A model generated the notes under the pieces. The model was not told the origin of the DNA. It did no database searches and saw only the letters and a list, made by a program, of their open reading frames with translations. DNA of 64,000 bases. It comes from Climacteris rufus (taxonomy: Eukaryota > Chordata > Aves > Passeriformes > Climacteridae). The DNA is taken from contig VZRZ01002224.1 in assembly GCA_013398175.1 (NCBI GenBank), forward strand, positions 186,001 to 250,000, in the 5' to 3' direction. Within the stretch, counting starts at the first letter, position 1. Each line of letters opens with the position of its first letter. Positions 1 to 10,345 of the stretch are shown here, in pieces. A program made the translations under genes and the position numbers.

Positions 1-335
1 AGGCAGAACAAACCCATTCTGCTGGAAAATTCAAAGCGGGGATTAAAATTTGTAAAACAGCACATGACCTAGTGCAGCATCTCCCATTCCTGCCAAGTTG
101 TCCAAATCACTCTGTATAAATGGCAGAGCTGGTGCCACCTGCACAGGATTATCCAGAGGGTCCCTTGTGGCACTGAAGAGCCAATGCATGCCTGCAAGGA
201 CAGAGAGTTTTGTTTGTGGAGTCTAACAGCCACCAATGGGTCCCATGGCTCCCTCAAAATCAGCTCCTGCTTCTTTGACTGGATCCAGACATGGCCTGGG
301 GAACAGAGAAGAGAGCAGCTTTTCTTTTCACGGTG

Positions 336-700
336 GTTCTGGGTCTCCCAGTTGACCTACTTGATCCTGTCCTGTTTAATCTGGCAGCATTAAAGACAGC
401 AAGGAAGATTTAGCAGAACAACTTATGCCCAAGTAGGAGTTTAAGCAGGATGTGGTCTGGCTCGATGGGTTCCCCAAGAACCCTGAGCAGCAAAGGCAAT
501 GATCTCTTGAGGCACCAACTGCAGAGACGATGGTCTGGAGCAAACAACTGCACAAGACTTACAGGGTAACAATTTATGCATTTAATATTTCGGGCCATCA
601 AACATATTTCTTCCCAAATTAAACCTCTGGGAATTAAGTACCTGCCTCTCTGGAACTGTCTCTAAGGCATCTCAGTCTTTAAACACCTAAATTTCTCAGG
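336..700. repeat. Unidentified repeat, copy A of a direct pair
   Basis: This stretch recurs at 3154-3420 in the same orientation. The first 107 bases or so (from ttctgggtctcccagttgac) match the other copy at about 90 percent by hand alignment. The similarity weakens after base 473 and returns at 664-690 (gcatctcag..taaacacct in both). The insertions and deletions point to an old duplication or two copies of an interspersed family. I do not recognise the family and see no target-site duplications, terminal TG/CA ends or coding content. Confidence 0.75.
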
Positions 701-2665
701 CGCTTTTGTTCTGCCTCTCACCAAACCATGCTCCCTGCCCGTGAAGGGTTTACATCCCAGTGATAAGACAAGAGCCAATAGTTTGATGCCAACAGATGGA
801 AGCAATAAGTGAGAACAGTGACTGTAACAGAAATAATAAACAACCACACGTAGAACATTTTCTCCTACGCTAGTCAAGGAAAGTCCATTAATTCTCATCT
901 GGAAATCTCTGTAACTTTTGCAGCAAGGATCTGCCATGGTTGTTCATGCTGCTGCCCCGCAGCACACATTTGCCTTGATAATGTGGGTCATCACCCAGTA
1001 AATTCTCCACTTTTCTCCTACCAGCTCCTTTCCCAATGCCGAGGTAAGCAGAATATGCCGCCTGGTAAGAACTGGGCCAGATATGGGTGAGGGATGGGTA
1101 TGATGAGGGGGAAGGAGCCTCCCACCACACACAGTGGGGAGGCAACATATTTACAACACCAGGAATTACATATGAGATTATCCCAAAACATAATTATTAA
1201 TAAATGTTTAATTGATGAATATGCTGATAATTTCATTCAAATGGTGCATGAACACATGAATATTCCAGGGCAGGCGGGAGTCTGGGAAGTTACTGCTGGA
1301 AAGGGTGTTAACAAGGTGTTTCCATGGTTCATGGATGGTGTCTGCAAGAGCTCAGCTCACTCCTGTCCGATGAACAGTTCCTGGCCCACTTGAAGGGTCT
1401 CACTGCCACCTCCTCTTTGCAAATCTCTGTCTTTTCTCTTTAATATAACGAAATGGATGACATTTTCCAGTTAATAGCATGGACTAAAGCAAATGACTTA
1501 ATTGCTCTAAGAAGCTTTAACTGCATTTCCACCCATTGGAATTATTGCTTCTGGAAAAACAAACATTAAAAATCTCCAGCCACAGGAAGCAAGATAGCTA
1601 AAGGGTCAACTCCAGCAACTGCTGGTGTGCAGCAGAGATATAAAAACACCCAAGCCCGAAGTGATTTTGTCTGCCTGGGCTCTTTTCCTCTTTTTTAGCT
1701 CCAGAAAATGAAAGTTGAGCTCACAAGTGGTTGCCCATTGCACCCCAGCTCTATAAAAGCCCTTGTTGACTACTACACTCACCCTTCCTTCCTCTGTGTT
1801 CTTCTTCCATCTCAGAACAGACAGGCAGGCTGGGGTGGAGGCAGGGTTCTGGACGAATTCAAATGCTGGTGGAAGCATGTTATTGTTTTTGGCATTCTTG
1901 CACAAGCTGCTTTTGGCCGTGAGACTGAACAGGAAAACAAGGGTAGCAAAAGAGCTGCTCTATCTAATCTCATCTTCTTCAACTAATAATCTCCCTAGCT
2001 GTTCACGCTTTTAGATCTGTTCTGTATTCTCACTAATCTATTTTACTGGTGCCTCATCCATTCTGGATCCCTCCTCGTCTGTTCTAATGATTTATAATCC
2101 ATGTTGGATTCTGAGAACAAGTTTTAAAGGCTCTTAGGAGGAGACTAAGCTTTGCAATAAGTTTCAGTCTCAGTTAGGTGCTAAATAGGAGTCAAAAACA
2201 TTGCAGCTACTCCGAAAGTGCCTGGGAAATTTCACTTTTTGATGACTGCACCCCAAACCTGAGTCCATTCTTGCTAGATTTAGGTAACTTTTCATCCACG
2301 CGCCACCTGCTAGCATTGCTTGGAGTGGCAGCAGTAGGGAACCAGCACACAGCATCATCAGCAGTGTAGAAGAGATGAAGTACAGTTTTTATGGCACTTG
2401 CAAAGACTATAGTTGTGACTTTTTGGTCCTTCCACAGTACAAATAAAACAGGGAAGCACAAATATGCCTCTCTTTGCAGGTGCTAAAAGCATCACACTGC
2501 CCAAGAGGTATTTCCAAACTGCTCATGAGTGGAAGAGAACAACCTTCTCTTCATTCTGTGCTGCTGACTATTGTGGGTAGCTCACCTAGGGCTTCCAAAA
2601 GTCACTGTGGAGTGAAGAATCATAGAAAAACCCACAGTCTCTATCCAAGACAGCTCCAATTATTT
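701..2665. other. No gene recognised
   Basis: Single-copy-looking DNA. It holds an AT-rich patch at about 1165-1265 with several TAAT cores and two TATA-like motifs at 1639 and 1752 (entered separately). Open frames here are under 100 codons and overlap on both strands, so none is called. Confidence 0.6.
1639..1759 (+). promoter_or_regulatory. Two TATA-box-like motifs
   Basis: TATAAAAA at 1639-1646 and TATAAAAG at 1752-1759 both match the vertebrate TATA consensus on the plus strand and lie 113 bases apart. The surroundings are not CpG-rich, and no start codon in good context with a long frame follows. They could be promoter elements of a non-coding transcript or an old LTR, but chance matches are common in 64 kb. 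Confidence 0.13.
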
Positions 2666-2780
2666 GGGGCATTGAGCTACCTGGTGTAGTGGGAGGTGTC
2701 CCTGCCTATGGCAGGGGGCTTGGAACAAATAACCTTTAAGATCCCTTCAAACACAAAACAGCCTGTGATTCTGCGATCCT
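2666..2780 (+). mobile_element. CR1 LINE, 3' end fragment
   Basis: The text runs through the CR1 3' end: a gggcattgagctacctggt-like block, then gtgggaggtgtccctgcc, then a diverged cccttcaaacacaaa block. It closes on tgtgattctgcgatcc, a decayed form of the ATTCTATG-type tail repeats. Only the last 115 bases remain, as expected from the strong 5' truncation of CR1 insertions. It lies between the two copies of the direct repeat. Confidence 0.9.
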
Positions 2781-3153
2781 TTCTAACAACCAAGTATTGA
2801 AAAATTCCACTCCCATAACCCAGGACAGACAGCTGGCAATGTTCTGCTCCTGTGAGCACCCCAAGATGCCTGGACATGGTGTGGGGTCTCCCCAGCTGGG
2901 TGACAGGCATGGGGGTGCCCAAACCTTCTGCCCAGTGCCAGACTCATATCCCACATGGAAAGGCAGGAGCACCCACTGAGCATCTCAGAGGACTCCATGG
3001 CTTTCAGCAGGGCTGGGACCACAGCTCCCCAAACTGCAGCCAATCTCCTTAGGACAGCTCTACAGCTCCCACCCAAAACTGGCTCTGAGCACAACCTCCC
3101 AGCACCTGAGTTAATGGCCCTGTCCAGTAGAACACTCCTTATTTTCCACAAGG

Positions 3154-3420
3154 ATTCTGGGTCTCCCAGTTGACCTGCTTAATTCTGTCCTGTCTAATCT
3201 GGCAGCATTAAAGACAGCAAGAAGGAATCAGCAGAACAACTTGTGCCCAACTAAGAGTTTAAGTAGTCTTGAAGCAGGACGTGGTCTGGGCTGATTGGCT
3301 CCCGATGCTCTCACATCACCAACACACCCAGCAGCTTAATTCTCGCTTTTACTGTGTACCACCTTTCAGCTGGTTTGAATATGAAAAGCATCTCAGCACT
3401 AAACACCTCTCCACTTTATG
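3154..3420. repeat. Unidentified repeat, copy B of a direct pair
   Basis: Second copy of the repeat at 336-700, same orientation, about 2.8 kb apart. It lacks part of the middle of copy A and has a small insertion (tagtctt) near 3273. A retained block at 3388-3410 shows that the homology spans most of the unit. Family unknown. Confidence 0.75.
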
Positions 3421-6400
3421 TGACACATCTCATCCTGCAAAGGGTGCTTCGATTCATGCTTTTTGCAGCCACGGGGGAAAATAGTCAGTCTCATTGTTAA
3501 ATAAATAAAACTAGTGACTAACTTGGGAAAAACCTCTAATGAGGTCATGAGGGGTGAAATGCCACCACTGTAACTGGTGACCTTTTCTCATCTCCAAAGC
3601 AACATTTGCTAGATATAGACATATACCACTGGTTGTTTATAAATTGATTGAGGATTTTTGCTTACAGAGAGATCTGAGTTTCTGACTTTTGCTACTGCTC
3701 ACAACCTCATTCCAACAGTGACTTGCAGATAATGACTCACAGCCTTGTAAGGAGTTTCACTGAAATTTTGTGAGAATGGAAAAGTCTCTTCTGAAGCCAG
3801 ACAACAGGACAGGACGTTGTAAACATTTAATTTTTTAACAGCAATCAGCAAGCAAGAAGTGTTCGCAGCTTGATAAACAAGCAATATAAAGCCCAAGGCC
3901 AAACCTGCCTTGCCCTAGGAAAAGGGAGAGGGGCAGCAAGTGAAATATTGCTGAGGAACAGCTCCAGACAGTGAGACCCCAAAGACCCAACACCTCTCAC
4001 CTCACCAACCCCAGCCCCAGCACGTGTCCAGCCCCACTGGCACTGCAACCCCAGATTGTGGCCTCCTTGCTCTGAGGGATGGACAGACACATCAGCCTGA
4101 GTGGTACCTCAGTGCCAGCTCTAAGAACCACCAAGGCCAAACACAGACTCACCCTGATAGCTCTGAACAGCTTCTTCTAAGAGCTGCTGCTCCTAAATTT
4201 GTATTCCCTCCCTGGGGACTGACTTTCCCCTCGCTTGGCTTTCCCAGTCCCGAGTGTCAGCCCCAGTGTCAGCTGCGCCTGTCCCCTTGTGCACCCACAC
4301 CCACGCTCATCTCAGCAGCTTTTTGCCTCTCACCTCAGTCATGCTGTGAGTGAGAAGGAGGTTGATGCACCAGTCACCAGTGAAACAACTTCTTTCTCCT
4401 TGACATTCAGACAAGTGAAAAGCTCCTTGTAGGGTCAAGCACAGTGGCTTTTAAATAATGCATCATGCTTGTTAGTGTGTTGGCATTTAAATGCTGGCTG
4501 AGAAGGAAAAGGCAACTGGGGTTCCAGTGCTCTGTGTCCTTTCTAATGGGGCCATTGGAAGCCCTTGTGCAGACAGCACTCACAGTCACCTGGCCCTCCA
4601 CTCACCTGCTTTCTCCCCACATCCCACCTCCCGTGTTCTGGCTTCTCATGCGTGGTCAGGGACATGCTTCCACCCTCACATGCACATCCCATCCCTCTCC
4701 ACATCTCCATAACTTCACTCAGAGCTCATGTTGCTGGGCTGGGAGGATGTATAGATAAATACACCGAGCCCTAAAATGTACCTCTGTCCCTCCTGGCACA
4801 CTTGCTGCAAAACAGCACAAACCCAGTGGCTGTAGTTACCTGGGTGTCTCTCGTTGCCCTGGAGATAGGGAGGAAGAGATGGGTTTATGCACCAAATCTA
4901 GGCTGTGGCATAGGTCCTTCCAGAGGAACAGCCCAAAGCTGCATCCAGAGCCTGCTATGATAGACAGACCTTTTTCCCAACCCCACAGCCATGGCCAAGT
5001 ACCTGCGAGAGCAAGAGAATTCACGGGGTGTTGTGCTCTGTCCTTCTCCATCACTGCTCTGTGGATGAGGAGAGAGGGACAGCAGTGAGAATTCACCTTG
5101 CTGACACTCAGCTGAACATTTTGGAGGACCTGGGCTGAATTTGCAGGCTTGTGATGTGTTGCCAAGAGCTGTCACTTCTAATTGGATCAGTCATCTTGAG
5201 CAGTGTGTTAGCAGGTGGTGTGACACCTCTGCCTGGGATCACTGAGCAGAGATGGGGAAAGGAGCTGGAAACACACGTGACCTTCTGCCAGTGCCTCTCC
5301 TGCTGCTGTTTGTCACTGCAGAGCATTTTATTACTGAAGTCACCCTCCATTGCCTTGTTTTAAAGCTGTTGGCAGGCGAGGGGGAATTGGGATGGAATCC
5401 TGTCTACCACTCTGCTCTGGGGCCAGCACATCTGCTCCCTTCCTGAGGTCCAGCAGCCTGGGGATGCTGTGCCAGGGCTGTGACCTTGCCCATTTTCCCA
5501 GTGCTTTCTGAGGTCCATGGTCAAATGCCTTTGATATTGCCACAAAATGTGTTTGTGGGGTGTCTGTGCTCTTTGAGAGCAGGTGGGTTTCCCCAGGGGT
5601 GTGTGGTGACATGTGGCGGCAGGGGAGAACCTGGGCATCCTGTCTCCTGACCACAAGCAGTTTATCCCTTACCAGCCCAGGAAGAGAGTCCTTGCTCCCT
5701 CAGACTAAACCTCTTTCTACCCTTGAGATCACACTCAGCTTTTTCAGCCCTGTTTGCATTGACCCAACCCTGTATTTAAGTGCAGCGACACCAAAGGACT
5801 GAACAGCACAACTCAGAGGAGCAGAGTGGAAAGCAAAATGCCAAATAAAAAAGGAGGAGAAAACATGGAGATGATTTTTCATCATCCTGACACAAGTGGA
5901 CTGAAAGCCCTGTGACATCTGCAGACAGCCCAGTGCCTCTTGGGCTGCACCATGTCCCTTCCGATGGAGAGAAACACCACTGATCCTGTGATGTGCCTCT
6001 GGAAGTGGAGTGTGCAGCAATAAATAGAGGCTGTTTTTTGAGGAAACTGCTGGTCTGCAACACACACCTTTGCCTGCAATACCATCTTCAGTGTGCTTGA
6101 AAGGGCTTTGTCATATACAACAGAAAACCACGCAAATATCAGGGGATCTGCTCCAGATTTACACCATGGCAGGAAGAGAATTTTTGTCCAGATCACTTGT
6201 GTGTGGGTTTTTTTTTTTTTTTTCCCCAAAGCAATTAATTAACCTTGGTGGTTTACAGCAAATTGCCTTCCAGCAAAAAATCAGGCCTCACTGTGATAGC
6301 AGTCCTATTTGCCGTGTCAGATATTTCCTTGCCCCATTCATCCCCCAGCACCATCAGCTATTGTTATAAATTAATAAAGCCTGGACACATCCCGTATTTA

Positions 6401-6879
6401 AGAATGAAAGCACAGAGAGAGGGAGTGTGATGGAGCATTAAAAAGACAGGAGATCTGAAGCCTCCTGACAGGACCCCAAGATTCTGATCTCCTTCCCTGC
6501 TTTCCAAAAACAACAACAAAACATGGAGGTATTTCTAAATGCAGCTCCCTAAAAACTCATCCATCTACCCAAAAATGCATCCATTCAGAATTACAGGGTA
6601 TTTTTAGACTGTAAAAGAGAGCAGATATAAATATGTCTTCATTCCTGCTGCAATCCCATTGGTTTAATCAATTACATCACTGATAGGTTTGATCCATGAT
6701 ATCCAAACCGAGATTCTATTACAGAGTGAGCATGCAGAGCATATACATGTGTGTGTGCCTGGGAGATACATCTGTTTTTATGTATTTGTACATAATATAT
6801 GCATTTATATACAGGCATGGACACACGTACCCTTCCCTTTTCTATTTAAAAAAACCCGCTGCTTGAATCATTTCACAAA
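3421..6879. other. No gene recognised
   Basis: Mixed composition with pyrimidine- and C-rich patches around 3960-4330 and 4580-4700. Open frames reach 121 codons but overlap antisense frames of similar length and show no domain. Apart from the T-run at 6208 no repeat is recognised. Confidence 0.6.
6208..6223. repeat. Mononucleotide run T16
   Basis: Uninterrupted run of 16 T after gtgtgtggg. No retrocopy is recognisable on its minus-strand 5' side, so it is treated as a simple repeat. Confidence 0.95.
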
Positions 6880-7130
6880 TAAGACAAACCCCATATTTTG
6901 CTGGCAAAACGATTACAGCTGTCAGGTCTGATGGACGCAGTGTCTGCCATGAATTATTCATAGAGGCTAATTATAAGCTGGCAGATTTCTGGCACGAATG
7001 TGCTGGAGATCCCGGTTATCTGTGACTGATCTGCTCCTCCCAAGTTCCCGAGGCAGCAGAGGGACAAATGAGCACCATCTACCGTTGCCCAAACGGACTC
7101 AATCCATGAGTTAGGTGGGGACTCAGCCCT
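6880..7130. promoter_or_regulatory. Putative conserved non-coding (enhancer-like) block
   Basis: The block combines homeodomain-type cores (gaattattca and ctaattataa at 6951-6975) with an E-box overlapping a MEIS-like CTGTCA (6919-6924). It is moderately rich in CpG compared with its flanks and has no open frame that stands out. This texture is typical of vertebrate developmental enhancers, but conservation cannot be tested from one sequence. Confidence 0.22.
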
Positions 7131-7233
7131 GCTCCTTGGAAGCTCTGCCATGTCCAGCATGACCCCAAAACTGTCCCCCAAAGCACAAAGGCTGTGTGCT
7201 TCAAACTGCCATTCCAGCCTCCAAGGATCTGAT

Positions 7234-7284
7234 GAGGGCAATTGTTATGAAATTGTTATGAAATTGAGGGCAATTATTATGACA
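7234..7284. repeat. Short imperfect tandem duplication
   Basis: The unit aattgttatga occurs twice in direct succession. It is bracketed by gagggcaattgttatg at the start and gagggcaattattatg at the end, which looks like local replication slippage. Confidence 0.85.
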
Positions 7285-9437
7285 CAGCTACTTGGGGTCT
7301 GCCCACATCTCCAGGAATCTGCTGCCACATATCCAGCAGTGGGACACAGATGATGTCCAAGGAAAGGCATAAAATAGGTGATAATAGTGCAAAGCCAGAG
7401 CCTCTTCTAATCAGGACTACTTCCTTCATCTCTTGTGCCTTTCCTTTTTATGATTCCCAACAGAAGGGATGTGGCTCCTCCCTTCCCCTCTGCTGATTCT
7501 GACACAGCCCCGGCAGCTGCTGCTGAAGAATCTCTAACAGAGAGCAGTGAAAAGTGGATTTTTCAGACCGGCAGTGGATAAGCTTGGAGAGTTTGAGGGG
7601 ACCTGACCCAGCCTTTGCTAATCCCTTGCTGTTTGGGAAGTTTCTGAGGTGCATTCCAAGCCTCTGCCAAAGGCCACACAAACCATTGCACCCCTGCAAA
7701 GCCTGTACCGGACCAGTCCTGAGGCGTGAGGGTGAGCAAGAAGAGGGCTGCAGGGATGGGTGATGCAGGACCAGTCACACTGGCCTGACTGGGAAGCAGA
7801 GGCACTGCCCCAGTGCAGACTTAGCAGCGTGGCTGGGCAGGATGGCAGAGACAGCCTTATGCTGCTTCCAGGCAGCGTTTCAGGTGTCCCTCCGTCCCTC
7901 CCTCCCTCCCGTCGCTCTGCAGCACTTTCCTGAAAGCCTGCTGTGAGTGTGTAGCTCTGGTTTAAAGCTCCTTGCTTTCTTTGAGGCTTTGGGCACTTTT
8001 CAGGACTTCTATTCACCCATCAGTCACTGGCTGGAGAACAAAGCTTCAGAGGCACAACCAAAGGTCAAAAGAAGTTCCCTGTTCAAAGTCTTCTCCTCAG
8101 CGGGGGTTAAATCTGGCATCGAACTCCACTGGAAGCACGGTGCCTCTCCAAAGCTCTGTTTCCGTGGCTGGATCTCACCTCTGAGCAAACCAGAGGCCAA
8201 AACTCCCAGGCTTTGACTGAAGGTTTCAGAAAAAGTACCAGGCTCTGCCTCACACCACGAAACCTGGGCTAAAGACAGCAGGTAGCAAAAATCAGAAAAT
8301 CCATGACCACAAATTCCATGTCTGAGAAAAACAGGCAAGGCAGATATCTTCAGGGGCTTCTCCAACCCATTAATCTTCTGCCCAGTAATATAAGGCTTAA
8401 TTCAGTTAGCACTGGACACCTTAAGGGGGAAATTCAAGGGTTATTGGTTCAAATAGTCCAACTAGTTTCCAATCTCAGCAAGTATTTCATTAGTGCCCAA
8501 TGGGGCCAGTTACTAATTGTGTCTTTAGGACACACCTAAAGAAAATGAACCCCATGTTTGAGCCCTGCCTTGCCCTGGTTCCCTGGCAGCCCCAGTTCCC
8601 AATACTTCCCTGCGGGACTGTCAGTATGTGCAACACAGCTTTGATTTCCCTCTGGCTGTGGGGTCACACACAGCTATTCTGGCTGTGTGTGCAGCCACCA
8701 ACCCTGTGCACCAAGAGCAGATCCCCAAATCCCAAGCAGGCTGAGAACACCTGAGGCAGAGCAAATAATCTCACCACACATCCGTCCGTGTTCCTGCTCC
8801 TTTCGAAATAATAGGGCAGGTTATGAGCAAGAGAATGAATGTCCCTAATAAGGCCAGGTCTGGTAAATAACATTATGCCTGTGTTTGCTCTGAACTGTTG
8901 ATATTCTTCCAAGCAGAAAGGTAACAGGAATTGTGCATCAATAACAGATCGTCAGCTGTTGGGAGCTTTCAAACTTCGTCTCTCAATGCATGCTATAAAA
9001 ATTACCCCTCAGAGACTTTTCTTTCTCTTCCCTTTTCCTCTTGACATACTGTAGATATAAACTCTTTCCCTGCAAGGAAATTTCTTCTTCCATGCATTCC
9101 AAGCTCAGTGACATTCTTCATGGTGCCCTGGAGCACAGGGTCTCTGTGTGCATCTGTCTCCTTGGTGTGAACTTAAAGATCAGGAGTCACTCATTTACAA
9201 AAATAGTGAGGACACTTTTTTTTCTGTTTTGCCTGAGTCTCTTCCTAAATCTAAAGAAAAGAGGAGCTTCCCAGATGCCGAGGAAGCAGCAGGCCTGCCC
9301 AGGTACAGTGGGCATGTCAATTGGGATGCAGAGAAGAGAGGCCTGGCTGATGATATGCAAAAATCTCCCTTATCTATATGCTGCCTTCCCCACCCTACAC
9401 TTCCTCTGCAGTTTTAATGCTTTGTTTCAACCTTTGG
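7285..9437. other. No gene recognised
   Basis: Only a short CCTCC/CCTCCC-rich tract (7888-7910) and a TAAT-poor, mixed background are seen. The longest frame (132 codons on the minus strand, 8016-7618) crosses the CCTCC tract and has no recognisable domain. Confidence 0.6.
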
Positions 9438-9507
9438 ATTGTATTAAAATATTAATGCTAACATTTTATTATAATTTTATATTCCATGGTTAATATTTTA
9501 ATACAAT
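9438..9507. repeat. AT-rich inverted repeat (potential hairpin)
   Basis: The arms attgtattaaaatattaa (9438-9455) and ttaatattttaatacaat (9490-9507) are perfect reverse complements over 18 bases, with a 34-base loop. With a 6-base bulge the pairing can extend a little on the outside (ttgg with the ccaa in agcccaa). The stem contains one G-C pair, so its stability is modest. It could be a cruciform-prone AT element, a weak pre-microRNA-like fold or part of an AT-rich enhancer. Confidence 0.85.
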
Positions 9508-10189
9508 AAAAGCCCAAATGAAATCTTTCAACATTATCGGACAAAATGGTTATGCACAATTGAAACAAAACAATCCACCAGGGCCAGGAAGATATTTTCT
9601 TGGAATTTTCTTTCCCTGTGTGTTAACCAAATGTCTTTCTTTTGTTCAGGGGAAGGACAGCCCTCCCTGCTTTCAAAATATTAAGGATTCAATTGAATTG
9701 TGCATTCAAGTGCCTCAAATTGAATCAAACACCCCTAATGGGGCTCAAGATTTAGCTTCTTGCTATGAGATCTGATGTAGCTCTGAGGCCTGGGAAGAAA
9801 TGGGATGGCCCAGGAAGGGAGAAGTGAAGAGGTGAGACACGAGGATGCCCAGTCCCACGCTGTCCCGTGCTGCTGAGTTTGCTGTTCTGCTCCCAAAGGG
9901 CCACGGTGACACAGTGAGGACCTCACTGCTCTGCTATGACAGTGAAGGTGAGCAGGTGAAACCCTGGGAAATGTGAACCTCAGCTACTCTGTGCTGAGAC
10001 CCCTCTGGTCCCAACACTTTGGGTGCCTGTGATACCCCCCCCATTTTATGACATGAGACAGCTGTTAACACTTCCAAACAAGTTTTCAATTTGAGGTAGA
10101 TTAAGAGCAAAATTCTAGTGGGACTGACAGTGTGTAATCTTCTTTCCATTCCTCCTCCTGCATGATGAAGGACAGTTCACTGCAATGGC
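9508..10189. other. No gene recognised
   Basis: Unremarkable sequence; frames are short and unsupported. A C8 run lies near 10036-10043. Confidence 0.55.
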
Positions 10190-10345
10190 GTATTTCACAC
10201 TCCGATGCTGATATTTCAATTTCCTGCTTAAGTTACAATAAAAACTGCCCACACTGCTGATGCTGCCATGAAGAATAATTTATGTTGATTGACATCCTTT
10301 AATTCCCCTTGGATGCAGCTAATGATTAAGAGATGCCAGGAAATT
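10190..10345. promoter_or_regulatory. Putative conserved non-coding block with PBX/MEIS-like site
   Basis: AT-rich block containing TGATTGACA at 10286-10294, which matches the composite PBX-MEIS/PREP motif, plus caataaaa and ctaatgattaag homeodomain-type cores. Motif density exceeds that of neighbouring DNA. The enhancer role is inference. Confidence 0.25.
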
